Assembly (NCBI GenBank): GCA_000719105.1
Contig: JODX01000012.1
Coordinates: forward strand, 112,636-176,635
DNA length: 64,000 nucleotides
Direction: 5' to 3'
Origin: Streptomyces sclerotialus
GTDB taxonomy: Bacteria > Actinomycetota > Actinomycetes > Streptomycetales > Streptomycetaceae
In this document: positions 51,882-60,587 of the stretch, piece by piece
Layout of the letters: each line of letters opens with the position of its first letter
How positions within the stretch are numbered: position 1 is the first letter of the stretch
Translations under genes and position numbers: made by a program
The notes under the pieces: model-generated
What the model saw: the letters and a program-made list of their open reading frames with translations, nothing else
What the model was told of the DNA's origin: nothing
Databases searched by the model: none

Positions 51882-52595
51882 CTAGTACGGGCCGTCGACG
51901 TTGTCGATCGAGCCGTACCGGTCGGCCGCGTAGTTCGCGGCGGCCACGATGTTGGCGACCGGGTCGTAGATGTCCTTCTTCGTACCGGCGACGTGGTACG
52001 CCTCGAAGGTCGGCGGGATCACCTGGAGCAGGCCCTTGGACGGGATGCCGTTGATGGCGTTGATGTCCCAGTTGTTGATCGCCTTCGGGTTGCCCGAGGA
52101 CTCCCGCATGATGTTCTTGTGCAGCCAGTAGTACGAACCCGGGATGTCGTTCTTCTTCATGATGGAGAGCGCCTCGCGGATCCAGCCGTCGAGGTTGTCC
52201 GGGTACGTCGTGGCGGCGACCTGCTGGGCGTCCACGCGCTCGGAGGAACGGCTGACCGTCTCCTTCTCGCGCTCCTCGGAGGCCTTCTGCTTCGCGGTCG
52301 CGGCGGCGTCCTTCTTCTCGCCGGACTCGGCCGCGGCCTTCTGCTTCGCCGCGGCGGCCTCCACCTTCAGGCTCGCACCGGCCAGCTGGTCGGTGACGCT
52401 GGCCTTGACGTCCTTGATGTGCTGCTCGCTGTACACCACCGGAGTGGTCGCGGAGTCCGCGGCCGTGGTCTGGCCGCCACCCGGCACCAGGCTGATCGCG
52501 ACAGCGGCGGCACCGAGACCGGCGACACCGGCGAGCGAGAGCTTGTGAGCCTTGGTCAGGCGACCATGACCCTTGACGGGGGTGTTCTGGGGCAT
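51882..52595 (-). CDS. Secreted transglycosylase SLT-domain protein
   Basis: 237 residues from ATG 52595 (GAGGTCC eight bases upstream). Signal peptide (LTKAHKLSLAGVAGLGAAAVAISL), then a helical Lys/Ala/Glu-rich stretch (VEAAAAKQKAAAESGEKKD... EEREKETVSR) resembling a coiled coil. The SLT fold follows: IMRESSGNPKAINNWDINAI with catalytic Glu in RESSG, GIPSKGLLQVIPPTFEAYH, IVAAANYAADRYGSI. Cleaves glycan strands in peptidoglycan; secreted or wall-bound. No ydaO-type riboswitch was recognised upstream. Confidence 0.88.
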   Translation of the reverse strand: MPQNTPVKGHGRLTKAHKLSLAGVAGLGAAAVAISLVPGGGQTTAADSATTPVVYSEQHIKDVKASVTDQLAGASLKVEAAAAKQKAAAESGEKKDAAATAKQKASEEREKETVSRSSERVDAQQVAATTYPDNLDGWIREALSIMKKNDIPGSYYWLHKNIMRESSGNPKAINNWDINAINGIPSKGLLQVIPPTFEAYHVAGTKKDIYDPVANIVAAANYAADRYGSIDNVDGPY

Positions 52596-52776
52596 GACTG
52601 ATGGACCTCTTCGAATAGCGGAGGTCGCTCTGAGGCCGGTGGGGGACACGAAGTTTCCAGCACAAGCGCCGTGGGTAGGAGCCGCGGCGCCGAGCGACGT
52701 CAGCCATTGTTAGCGGCCGCAAAATGGCGTGGCAAAGGTGTGACGTACGATCCCGGGTAGTGGAGCCGGGCATGGC

Positions 52777-52805
52777 AAAACGGGGCGAACTGTACGCTCG
52801 CCCCG
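52777..52805 (-). terminator. Rho-independent terminator of the queA-like gene
   Basis: On the minus strand CGGGGCGA/TCGCCCCG (8 bp, loop GCGTACAGT) is followed by TTTT. One of two terminators in the window with a true T-run. It ends transcription 128 bases after the queA stop and before the SLT promoter. Confidence 0.75.
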
Positions 52806-52932
52806 CTCACCGGAACCCTTTGTCTCTCCTAGCGGCCTTCGTACGTGACCTGCACCCTATGCGCGGGCTCACACGCGGGGCCCGTCATTCTCACCATGCG
52901 TTGCTGGAGCAATGCAACCTGTGAGGATCCAT

Positions 52933-54012
52933 CTACGGCAGCAGGAGATGCACGTCCCCGAACTCGTGCCACAGGTAGCGCCCGCGCAGCGCCTCCCGGT
53001 ACGCGTGGTCCACCGCAGCCCGTCCCGCCACCGCCTCCAGCATCAGCAGATGGGAGGCCTCCGGCTCGTGCAGCCCGGTCAGCAGCCCGTCCACGACCCG
53101 TACGCCGCGCTCCGGGGTGACCACCAGATCGGTCCAGCCCCCCGCGGCCCGCACCACCCCGTCCCGGCCGGTCGCGGACTCCACGGCACGCACAGCGGTC
53201 GTACCGACCGCGACCACTCTTCCGTCCCCTGCCCTGACCGCGTTGACGAGCCGCGCCGACGCCTCCGGCACAGCGAAGCGCTCCGGGTACGGCGGCTCGT
53301 GCGCCTCCGCCGACGCCACCCCCGTGTGCAGCGTGACCGGCGCGAACTGCACGCCCCGGCTCACCAGCTCCGCGACCAGCCGCGCGGTGAAGGGACGCGC
53401 CGCACTCGGCATCTCCGCGCTGCCCGCTCCGTCGGCCGCCGGCAGCGCGAACACCGTCTGGTACACGGACAGCGGCTGGTCCCGCTCCGTATAGGAGTAG
53501 CGAATGGGCCGTCCGTGCGTCCGCAGCAGCCGCGGAACGGCGGCGCCCGCCACCCGCGCCCACCACAGCCGTACGCCGCGCGTGCTCAGCGGCTCCTCCA
53601 GTACGAGCTCCGCGTCGCCGGGCAGCCGTACCTTCAATCCCGCGGGCCCGCCCGCACGCGCGCGCGTGGTGCCCATTCCATCGGGATCCCGCAGCTCGAC
53701 AGCCCAGCGCCCGTCGTCGCCCCGCGTGGAGAAGTGCACCACCACGCGTATGTGCCCGACGCGACCGTCCACGGCGGCCGCCAGCGTGGGGGAGGTGTTG
53801 ACCACGAGCAGATCGCCGGCCCGCAGCAGCCGGGGCAGCTCCGCGAACGCGTGGTGCGACACCTCCGTACCGCGCGAGACCAGCAGCCGCACCGCGTCCC
53901 TGTCCCGGCCGGGCCCCCGCTGCTCGGCCGGTACCCGGGCCGACAGCTCCTCGGGGACCTTCCCCCACCCCTGGCCCCGGGCCGGCGGGGAGACTCCGGC
54001 CGCGGTCGTCAT
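52933..54012 (-). CDS. QueA-like S-adenosylmethionine:tRNA ribosyltransferase-isomerase family
   Basis: 359 residues, starts at 54012 with an ATGA overlap on the SDR stop. Family motifs: LSARVPAEQRGPGRDRDAVRLL, LLVVNTSPTLAAAVDGR (RPA(x)R-like at the SAM site is altered), FALPAADGAGSAEMPSAARP, FTARLVAELVSRGVQFAPVTLHTG, SHLLMLEAVAGRAAVDHAYR and RYLWHEFGDVHLLL. E. coli QueA makes epoxyqueuosine in tRNA. The HVG/FHT segments are preserved, but actinomycetes usually lack queuosine; no tgt or preQ1 gene is nearby, so the true substrate is doubtful. Confidence 0.8.
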   Translation of the reverse strand: MTTAAGVSPPARGQGWGKVPEELSARVPAEQRGPGRDRDAVRLLVSRGTEVSHHAFAELPRLLRAGDLLVVNTSPTLAAAVDGRVGHIRVVVHFSTRGDDGRWAVELRDPDGMGTTRARAGGPAGLKVRLPGDAELVLEEPLSTRGVRLWWARVAGAAVPRLLRTHGRPIRYSYTERDQPLSVYQTVFALPAADGAGSAEMPSAARPFTARLVAELVSRGVQFAPVTLHTGVASAEAHEPPYPERFAVPEASARLVNAVRAGDGRVVAVGTTAVRAVESATGRDGVVRAAGGWTDLVVTPERGVRVVDGLLTGLHEPEASHLLMLEAVAGRAAVDHAYREALRGRYLWHEFGDVHLLLP

Positions 54013-54704
54013 CGCCCCTCCAGCAGGGACGGCGCCCCGTAGCGGCCGCTGGCCGGACGCTCGTCGAGCAGCCGCAGGAAAGCGGGTACGACACGGTCCG
54101 GCGCCGGCCGCGGAGCGTCGTCGTCCGGTACGGCCGCCGCGTACAGGTCCGTCGCCATGTCCCCGGGATCGACCGCCCACACCCGCAGCTCCGGCTCCTC
54201 CACGGCCAGCACGGCCGACAACTGGTCCAGGGCCGCCTTGGAGGCGCCGTACCCGCCCCACGTCCCGTACGCCTCCGCGGCCGCGTCCGAACTCACATCG
54301 ATCACCGCCCCCGCCGTGGCGGCCCGCAGCAGCGGCAGCGCCTCCTGCACCAGGCCCAGCGCCGCCACCACGTTCACCTCCAGCGCCCGCCGCAGTCCCT
54401 CCAGGGGCAGCTCCGCCAGCCGCAGCAGCGGCTCGGCGCCCAGCGCGCTCGCGTTGTTCACCAGCAGGTCGACACCGCCCAGCGCGCGGGCCGCCGCCAC
54501 CAGCCCGGCGCGGTGCCCGGCGTCCGTGACGTCCCCCGGCAGCGCCTCCACACGCGTGCCGAACGCGGACAGCGCCGCCGCCGTCTCCCGCAGCACCTCC
54601 CCGGACCTGGCATCGAGCACCAGGTCCCAGCCGCGCTCGGCCAGGGCCGCACCGAGCGCCCGGCCCAGCCCCTTCGAAGCACCCGTGATGATCGCTACCG
54701 GCAT
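54009..54704 (-). CDS. SDR family NAD(P)-dependent oxidoreductase
   Basis: 231 residues. ITGASKGLGRALGAALAERG, LVNNASALG, and catalytic Ser-Tyr-Lys in VIDVSSDAAAEAYGTWGGYG with GASKAALDQLS. Ends with VPAFLRLLDERPASGRYGAP. Coupled to the queA-like gene by an ATGA overlap, so the pair is probably one functional unit. Substrate unknown. Confidence 0.88.
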   Translation of the reverse strand: MPVAIITGASKGLGRALGAALAERGWDLVLDARSGEVLRETAAALSAFGTRVEALPGDVTDAGHRAGLVAAARALGGVDLLVNNASALGAEPLLRLAELPLEGLRRALEVNVVAALGLVQEALPLLRAATAGAVIDVSSDAAAEAYGTWGGYGASKAALDQLSAVLAVEEPELRVWAVDPGDMATDLYAAAVPDDDAPRPAPDRVVPAFLRLLDERPASGRYGAPSLLEGR

Positions 54705-54935
54705 GACTTCCGTCCCCTCGTCGCCACGACGGCCGCGCGGGCCGTCCCGTACAGCCGCTCCCGGCGGACAGCCCCTTCACTGCTGCGCCCCGCCCGGCGG
54801 CTGCCCTCAACCTAGGAACCGGCTGGTCCCGGCCGCCTCGTGCGCGGGCCGCAATGCCCCAGGGCCGTTCGCCCTAGGCCCGAGGTCCCGGACGGGCCGG
54901 TCACAGGACCGATCCGGGCTGTCACACCCCGCGGG

Positions 54936-54941
54936 TACCGT
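54936..54941 (+). promoter_or_regulatory. -10 element TACCGT before histidine kinase gene
   Basis: TACCGT is followed by six bases and the ATG at 54948, suggesting leaderless transcription. No clear -35 hexamer. Confidence 0.4.
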
Positions 54942-54947
54942 GAGGTC

Positions 54948-56096
54948 ATGAGTCAAGGTCCACGGTCCGGCCTGGCCGCGGTGAGCTCCGCGCTGCTGGC
55001 CATGAGCAGGCCCCTCGAGGTGCGCGACGTCCTCAAGACGATCGTGGCCTCGGCACGCGAGCTGCTCGACGCCCAGTACGCGGCGCTCGGCGTCCCCGAC
55101 GACCACGGCGGCTTCGCCCAGTTCGTCGTCGACGGCGTGAGCGACGAGCAGTGGAAGGCCATCGGCCCGCTGCCGCGCCAGCACGGCATCCTCGCCGCGA
55201 TGCTGCACGACGCGAAGCGGGAGCGCCTGGCCGACGTCCGCAAGGACCCCCGCTTCGGGGGCTGGCCGAGCGCCCACCCGGACCTGGTCGACTTCCTGGG
55301 CCTGCCCATCCGCGACGGTGACGAGGTCATCGGCGCACTTTTCCTGGCCAACAAGAACTGCGCGAAGCCCACCGGCGGCTGCGGCTTCACCGAGGACGAC
55401 GAGGAACTGCTCGCGATACTCGCCCAGCACGCCGCGATCGCCCTGACCAACGCCCGGCTGTACGAGCGCAGCCGCGAGCTCACCATCGCCCGGGAACGCT
55501 CCCGGCTCGCGCACGAGCTCCACGACGCCGTCAGCCAGAAGCTCTTCTCCCTGCGCCTGACCGCGCAGGCCGCCACCGCCCTCGTCGACCGCGACCCGGC
55601 CCGCGCCAAGGGAGAGCTCCAGCAGGTCACCGCGCTCGCCGCCGAGGCGGCCGACGAGCTGCGCGCCGCCGTCGTGGAGCTGCGCCCCGCGGCCCTCGAC
55701 GAGGACGGGCTGGTCGCCACCCTGCGCACCCAGGTCCAGGTCCTCGACCGCGCCCACACCGCGCGCGTGACCTTCTCGGCCCAGGGCGTGCGCGCCCTGC
55801 CCGCGGCCCAGGAGGAGGCCCTGCTCCGCGTCGCCCAGGAGGCCCTGCACAACGCGCTGCGGCACTCGGGCGCCGAGCGGGTCGACGTGACCCTGGAGCG
55901 GCGCGGGGGCGCCGCGGCGGTCCTGCGCGTCACGGACGACGGCGACGGTTTCGACCCGCAGGCGGTACGCCGCGCGGGCCGCCACCTCGGCCTGGTCTCC
56001 ATGCGCGACCGGGCGAGCGGGGTCGGCGGCCGGCTGACCGTGGAATCGGAGCCCGGGAAGGGCACCACGATCGAGATGGAGGTCCCCGGTGGCTGA
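54948..56096 (+). CDS. GAF-domain sensor histidine kinase (HisKA_3)
   Basis: 382 residues. GAF domain (about 10-165: LKTIVASARELLDAQYAALG, FLGLPIRDGDEVIGALFLAN with KNCAKPTGGCGFTEDD, an NCxxGC-like Cys pair). HisKA_3 with ERSRLAHELHDAVSQKLFSL (phospho-accepting His in AHELHD). HATPase: EALHNALRHSGAERVDVTLE, VTDDGDGFDP, LVSMRDRASGVGGRLTVESE. No membrane segment, so cytosolic sensor. The next gene encodes its response regulator (8-base overlap). In S. coelicolor this pair lies beside chpE. Confidence 0.93.
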   Translation: MSQGPRSGLAAVSSALLAMSRPLEVRDVLKTIVASARELLDAQYAALGVPDDHGGFAQFVVDGVSDEQWKAIGPLPRQHGILAAMLHDAKRERLADVRKDPRFGGWPSAHPDLVDFLGLPIRDGDEVIGALFLANKNCAKPTGGCGFTEDDEELLAILAQHAAIALTNARLYERSRELTIARERSRLAHELHDAVSQKLFSLRLTAQAATALVDRDPARAKGELQQVTALAAEAADELRAAVVELRPAALDEDGLVATLRTQVQVLDRAHTARVTFSAQGVRALPAAQEEALLRVAQEALHNALRHSGAERVDVTLERRGGAAAVLRVTDDGDGFDPQAVRRAGRHLGLVSMRDRASGVGGRLTVESEPGKGTTIEMEVPGG

Positions 56097-56730
56097 CGCA
56101 ATCAGAGTGCTGCTCGTCGACGACCACCAAGTGGTCCGCCGCGGCCTGCGCACCTTCCTGGAGGTGCAGGACGACATCGAGGTCGTGGGGGAGGCGTCCG
56201 ACGGCGCCGAAGGAGTCGCCCGTGCCGAGGAGCTCAGGCCGGACGTCGTCCTCATGGACGTCAAGATGCCGGGCATGGACGGCGTCGACGCGCTGCGCAG
56301 GCTCCGCGAGCTCGGCAACCCCGCGCGCGTGCTGATCGTCACCAGCTTCACCGAGCAGCGCACCGTGGTCCCGGCGCTGCGCGCGGGAGCCGCCGGATAC
56401 GTCTACAAGGACGTGGATCCGGACGCCCTCGCCGGAGCCATCCGCTCCGTGCACGCCGGGCACATCCTGCTCCAGGCGGAGGTCGCCGGGGCGCTCCTGT
56501 CCCAGGAGGAGACCGCCTCGGGCCAGGGCAGGGGCGGCTCGCTCACCGAACGGGAGCGCGAGGTGCTCGGCCTGATCGCGGACGGCCGCTCCAACCGCGA
56601 GATCGCCCGTGCGCTGGTCCTCTCCGAGAAGACGGTGAAGACCCACGTCTCCAACATCCTGATGAAGCTCGACCTCGCGGACCGTACCCAGGCCGCGCTG
56701 TGGGCCGTACGGCACGGTGTGACGGGATGA
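56089..56730 (+). CDS. NarL/LuxR-type response regulator
   Basis: 213 residues from GTG 56089 overlapping the kinase stop. Receiver: IRVLLVDDHQVVRRGLRTF, phospho-acceptor Asp in DVVLMDVKMPGMDGVDA, LIVTSFTEQ and YVYKDVDPDAL. HTH LuxR: LTEREREVLGLIADGRSNRE, VLSEKTVKTHVSNILMKLDL. Regulates genes unknown; the chaplin gene directly downstream is the nearest candidate. Confidence 0.95.
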   Translation: MADAIRVLLVDDHQVVRRGLRTFLEVQDDIEVVGEASDGAEGVARAEELRPDVVLMDVKMPGMDGVDALRRLRELGNPARVLIVTSFTEQRTVVPALRAGAAGYVYKDVDPDALAGAIRSVHAGHILLQAEVAGALLSQEETASGQGRGGSLTEREREVLGLIADGRSNREIARALVLSEKTVKTHVSNILMKLDLADRTQAALWAVRHGVTG

Positions 56731-56789
56731 TCAAGGACGGTGTGACGGGATGACTGATCACCCGAAAGGCACTGTTCCGGAATGAGATA

Positions 56790-56803
56790 CACACAGTCGT
56801 GTG
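56790..56803. promoter_or_regulatory. Small palindrome in chpE upstream region
   Basis: CACAC (56790-56794), AGTC, GTGTG (56799-56803), 99 bases before the chpE start. Possible operator, also 59 bases after the regulator stop. No consensus promoter could be assigned in 56731-56901. Confidence 0.35.
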
Positions 56804-56901
56804 CATGTCCCCCGGATGGCGCATCCCCCGCCGGATCCGGCCGTTCCCCAGGGCGTAGCTGCGGAGACCCGCCGCAGTGAGCGCGAGGGAGGACTGAAGA
56901 A

Positions 56902-57150
56902 GTGAAGAACCTCAAGAAGGCCGCCGCCGTCACGGTCATGGCCGGTGGTCTGGTCGCCGCCGTTGCCGGTACGGCTTCCGCGACAGGCGGTGGGGCCCAC
57001 GCGGGCACCGGGACCATGCACTCGCCGGGCCTGCTCGCGGGCGACCTCCTCCAGGTGCCGGTCGACGTCCCCCTCAACGTGGTCGGCGACAGCATCAAGG
57101 TCGTCGGTGTCATGAACCCGGCCTTCGGCAACAAGGGCGTCAACGACTGA
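56902..57150 (+). CDS. chpE: Short chaplin, ChpE type (cysteine-free)
   Basis: 82 residues from GTG 56902 (GGGAGGA seven to eight bases upstream). Signal peptide MKNLKKAAAVTVMAGGLVAA, cut near ASA. Mature chaplin domain HSPGLLAGDLLQVPVDVPLN then VVGDSIKVVGVMNPAFGNKG, the QVPV-NxxG-GxxNPAFGN pattern. Unlike most short chaplins there is no cysteine pair, as in ChpE. It forms amyloid-like surface fibres on aerial hyphae and spores. Stands directly after a two-component pair, with a hairpin terminator after it. Confidence 0.85.
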   Translation: MKNLKKAAAVTVMAGGLVAAVAGTASATGGGAHAGTGTMHSPGLLAGDLLQVPVDVPLNVVGDSIKVVGVMNPAFGNKGVND

Positions 57151-57179
57151 CGGCTTGGGACACGCCCCAGGAGGCATGC

Positions 57180-57217
57180 CGGAGCCCCCGCGAACGGAAC
57201 GGTTCACGGGGGCTCCG
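57180..57217. terminator. Hairpin between convergent chpE and the unknown gene
   Basis: CGGAGCCCCCG (57180-57190) pairs with CGGGGGCTCCG (57207-57217); inside, GAAC and GTTC add a short extra stem after one mismatch. Confidence 0.7.
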
Positions 57218-57225
57218 CCGTGCCG

Positions 57226-58014
57226 TCAGCGCATGCCCTTCTCCCGCTCCTCCACCGCGGAGTTGTACGCCGCCACCTGTGCCCGCCGCGCCGTCCGCTC
57301 CACGGGGCGCAGTGCCGTCGCCCGCGCCGCCATCTCCGACGCGCTCACAGCACCTCCGTGCCCGTGTCCGTACGCCAGGGAGACCAGCAGCCCCACCCGC
57401 TGGGCCAGCTCCAGCACCCGCACCGCACGCGGCGGATACCCGGGCGCCAGCACCTCGCGCCGGCGTTCGGCCCGAGCCCGGTACGCGTCGATCGCCGCCT
57501 CCGCCACCGGCCCCGAGGCCGCCACGTCCAGCCGCGACAGCACCTCGGTGGCCTCCCGCAGCGCCTCCGCCAGCTCCCGCTCGGCCTCGCCCAGGGACGG
57601 CACGTCGGCCGGTGGCGCCTCCCGTACCTCCAGACAGTGCCAGACGACCTCCACGTGCACGTCGCCCCTGGGCCCCGCCTCGTACACCTCCGGTACGAGC
57701 CCCAGCGCGGCGCCGTGACAGACCACCGCCTCCTCCGCCTCCAGCGCCCGCTTGTTGAACTCGGGCGGTCCGCTCAGACCCAGCGGATGACCGGGCCGGG
57801 GCAGTGCCACCCGCAGCCCGGTCGTCCCGAGCGCGCGCAGCCGCCCCAGGGCGAGCGAGAGGCCGACGGGCCCGGACTCACCGGGCAGCCCCTCCACCCG
57901 GTGCACGGCGTCCTCCCCGACGATCGTGAGCACCGCGTCATCCGGCGAGACAAGTCCGGCAAGCAGGGCATTCCCCCATGCGGCGAAGCGTCCTGAGCGT
58001 GGTTCCGAGAGCAT
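57226..58014 (-). CDS. Conserved actinobacterial protein of unknown function
   Basis: 262 residues. Conserved blocks RFAAWGNALLAGLVSPDDAV, HRVEGLPGESGPVGLSLALG, LRVALPRPGHPLGLSGPPEF, NKRALEAEEAVVCHG. An acidic-helical C-terminal half (AERELAEALREATEVLSRLD...) follows. No catalytic motif, membrane span or signal is seen. Homologues occur across Streptomyces, and I do not recognise a function. The shared short interval to the ABC gene (150 bases) contains no clear promoter. Confidence 0.78.
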   Translation of the reverse strand: MLSEPRSGRFAAWGNALLAGLVSPDDAVLTIVGEDAVHRVEGLPGESGPVGLSLALGRLRALGTTGLRVALPRPGHPLGLSGPPEFNKRALEAEEAVVCHGAALGLVPEVYEAGPRGDVHVEVVWHCLEVREAPPADVPSLGEAERELAEALREATEVLSRLDVAASGPVAEAAIDAYRARAERRREVLAPGYPPRAVRVLELAQRVGLLVSLAYGHGHGGAVSASEMAARATALRPVERTARRAQVAAYNSAVEEREKGMR

Positions 58015-58164
58015 GCATCCACCCTAAGGACCGGCCGATGGAAAGGTCCGCCCGGCCGGTGGCGTAGATTTCCTAGGGGGCTTTCGCCCACAGGCGAGGG
58101 TCGCGCCCACAGGCGTACGCGACAGCCGAGACCGGCCGACACTGCAAGGGGAGACAGCGCGCTC

Positions 58165-58962
58165 ATGAGCGATGTACTGGAGCTGGAGGACGTATCCGTG
58201 GTCCGCGAGGGCCGCGCTCTGGTGGATCAGGTCTCCTGGTCGGTCAAGGAGGGCGAGCGCTGGGTCATTCTCGGACCCAACGGCGCCGGCAAGACGACTC
58301 TCCTCAACGTCGCCTCCAGCTACCTCTTCCCCAGTCAGGGCACCGCCACCATCCTCGGCGAGACCCTCGGCAGGCCCGGCTCCGACGTATTCGAGCTGCG
58401 CCCCCGCATCGGCATGGCCGGCATCGCCATGGCCGAGAAGCTCCCCAAGCGCCAGACCGTCCTGCAGACCGTTCTGACCGCCGCGTACGGCATGACGGCC
58501 ACCTGGAACGAGGACTACGAGGCGATCGACGAGCAGCGTGCCCGCGCCTTCCTCGACCGCCTCGGTATGAACGAGTACCTCGACCGGAGGTTCGGCACCC
58601 TCTCCGAGGGCGAGCGCAAGCGCACCCTCATCGCCCGCGCCCTGATGGCCGACCCGGAGCTGCTCCTCCTCGACGAGCCCGCGGCCGGCCTCGACCTGGG
58701 CGGCCGCGAGGACCTCGTACGGCGCCTCGGCCGCCTCGCCCGCGACCCCATCGCCCCGTCCATGATCATGGTCACGCACCACGTGGAGGAGATCCCGCCG
58801 GGCTTCACCCACGTCCTCATGATCCGCCAGGGCAAGGTCCTCGCCGCCGGCCCGCTGGAGCTGGAGCTCACCTCCCGCAACCTCTCCCGCTGCTTCGGCC
58901 TGCCGCTTGTCGTCGAGCAGATGGGTGACCGCTGGACCGCTCAGGGCCTGCCGCTGTCCTGA
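58165..58962 (+). CDS. ABC transporter ATP-binding protein without permease
   Basis: 265 residues. Walker A GPNGAGKTT, signature as LSEGERKR (divergent from SGGQ), Walker B LLLLDEPAAGLD, H-loop VTHHVEEI. The rest reads like iron/cobalamin-type ABC ATPases (VSWSVKEGERWVILG, ELRPRIGMAGIAMAEKLPKR). No permease or binding protein adjoins, so it may pair with proteins elsewhere or have a non-transport role. ORF start ATG with GGGGAG upstream. Confidence 0.88.
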   Translation: MSDVLELEDVSVVREGRALVDQVSWSVKEGERWVILGPNGAGKTTLLNVASSYLFPSQGTATILGETLGRPGSDVFELRPRIGMAGIAMAEKLPKRQTVLQTVLTAAYGMTATWNEDYEAIDEQRARAFLDRLGMNEYLDRRFGTLSEGERKRTLIARALMADPELLLLDEPAAGLDLGGREDLVRRLGRLARDPIAPSMIMVTHHVEEIPPGFTHVLMIRQGKVLAAGPLELELTSRNLSRCFGLPLVVEQMGDRWTAQGLPLS

Positions 58963-59081
58963 CGGCCAAGCCCCCGCTCTCCGGCGCGAATTGATCCTTC
59001 CGGCCATGCAACCGTGGCCCGGCGCCCCTCACTTGATCGTGCGCCCTGTGCGCGGGGCGATCGCGGTCCTACCATGACCAT

Positions 59082-59513
59082 GTGGACAGCATCGACGCAT
59101 GGGTGTGGTGGCTGGTCGTCGCGGTCGGACTCGGGATTCCGCTGGTTCTGACCGCGATGCCGGAGTTCGGCATGCTCGCCGTGGGTGCCGGTGCCGGTGC
59201 CCTGGCCGCGGGCCTCGGCGCCGGCATCGTGCTCCAGGTGGTCGTCTTCGCCGCCGTCTCGGTCGCGGGCATCGCCGTCGTACGCCCCATCGTGGCGAGG
59301 CAGCGCGCCGAGCGGCCCGAGCTCACCAGCGGCGTGGACGCGCTGAAGGGCAAGCACGCCGTCGTCCTAGAGCGGGTCGACGGCTCCGGGGGCCGTATCA
59401 AGCTCGCCGGCGAGGTCTGGTCGGCGCGCGCCCTCGACGCCGGACAGACCTACGAGGTGGGCCAGGAAGTGGACGTGGTGGACATCGAAGGGGCCACGGC
59501 GATCGTCATGTGA
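59082..59513 (+). CDS. NfeD family membrane protein
   Basis: 143 residues from GTG 59082. Three to four helices (VWWLVVAVGLGIPLVLTAMP, LAVGAGAGALAAGLGAGIVL, VVVFAAVSVAGIAVVRPIVA) then the NfeD OB-fold (GKHAVVLERVDGSGGRIKLA to VDIEGATAIVM). NfeD works with SPFH proteins; the next gene is that partner. 129 bases separate the two. Confidence 0.9.
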   Translation: MDSIDAWVWWLVVAVGLGIPLVLTAMPEFGMLAVGAGAGALAAGLGAGIVLQVVVFAAVSVAGIAVVRPIVARQRAERPELTSGVDALKGKHAVVLERVDGSGGRIKLAGEVWSARALDAGQTYEVGQEVDVVDIEGATAIVM

Positions 59514-59642
59514 TCCGACAGGATGGAACTGCGCCGAACGCCCCACCCGGCAGTCGGCGGTCTGACAGACTCAACCAGCAAGATCTTCGACAAGCACGAG
59601 TACGTCCACGAGCGCCGAGGCGGAGAAGGGTACGGGGAGTCG

Positions 59643-60587
59643 ATGGAACCGATCATCATCGTCCTGATCATTCTGGTGGTGTTGGTCTTCATCGCACTGA
59701 TCAAAACCATCCAGGTGATCCCACAGGCCAGCGCCGCCATCGTGGAGCGTTTCGGCCGCTACACCCGGACGCTGAACGCGGGCCTCAACATCGTCGTCCC
59801 GTTCATCGACACCATCCGCAACCGCATCGACCTGCGCGAACAGGTCGTCCCCTTCCCGCCCCAGCCGGTGATCACCCAGGACAACCTGGTCGTCAACATC
59901 GACACGGTCATCTACTACCAGGTCACCGACGCCCGCGCCGCCACCTACGAGGTCGCCAGCTACATCCAGGCGATCGAGCAGCTCACCGTCACCACCCTGC
60001 GCAACATCATCGGCGGCATGGACCTGGAGCGGACCCTCACCTCCCGCGAGGAGATCAACGCGGCGCTGCGCGGTGTCCTCGACGAGGCCACCGGCAAGTG
60101 GGGCATCCGCGTCAACCGCGTCGAGCTCAAGGCCATCGAGCCGCCGACCTCCATCCAGGACTCGATGGAGAAGCAGATGCGCGCCGACCGTGACAAGCGC
60201 GCCGCGATCCTCACCGCCGAAGGTATCCGCCAGTCGCAGATCCTCACCGCCGAGGGTGAGAAGCAGTCCGCGATCCTGCGCGCCGAGGGTGAGGCCAAGG
60301 CCGCCGCACTGCGCGCCGAGGGCGAGGCCCAGGCGATCCGTACGGTCTTCGAGTCCATCCACGCCGGAGACCCCGACCAGAAGCTGCTCTCGTACCAGTA
60401 CCTGCAGATGCTGCCGAAGATCGCCGAGGGCGACGCCAACAAGCTCTGGATCGTCCCCAGCGAGATCGGCGACGCCCTCAAGGGCCTCTCCGGCGCCGTC
60501 GGCAACTTCGGCCTCATGGGCCAGGGCCCCGGAGGCTCCTCCGGCGGCGGCACGGAGCGCCGCGAGAAGCCGCCGATCACCGACTGA
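59643..60587 (+). CDS. SPFH domain (stomatin/prohibitin/HflK-type) protein
   Basis: 314 residues from ATG 59643 (GGGGAG upstream). N-terminal membrane helix (EPIIIVLIILVVLVFIALIK), then SPFH: IPQASAAIVERFGRYTRTLN, VVPFIDTIRNRIDLREQVV, YYQVTDARAATYEV, GMDLERTLTSREEINAALRG. A coiled-coil stalk with repeated EGxxQ/EGEKQSAILRAEGEAKAA units follows. Stomatin-like proteins organise membrane microdomains or protease complexes. Glycine-rich end GQGPGGSSGGGTERR. An extremely long inverted repeat starts one base after the stop. Confidence 0.93.
   Translation: MEPIIIVLIILVVLVFIALIKTIQVIPQASAAIVERFGRYTRTLNAGLNIVVPFIDTIRNRIDLREQVVPFPPQPVITQDNLVVNIDTVIYYQVTDARAATYEVASYIQAIEQLTVTTLRNIIGGMDLERTLTSREEINAALRGVLDEATGKWGIRVNRVELKAIEPPTSIQDSMEKQMRADRDKRAAILTAEGIRQSQILTAEGEKQSAILRAEGEAKAAALRAEGEAQAIRTVFESIHAGDPDQKLLSYQYLQMLPKIAEGDANKLWIVPSEIGDALKGLSGAVGNFGLMGQGPGGSSGGGTERREKPPITD

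Noticed and set aside
52596..52776. Possible ydaO (cyclic di-AMP) riboswitch upstream of the SLT gene
   Set aside because: Such riboswitches do control some Streptomyces wall hydrolases, but I could not find the conserved motif elements; only a terminator of the preceding gene and a normal promoter region are visible.
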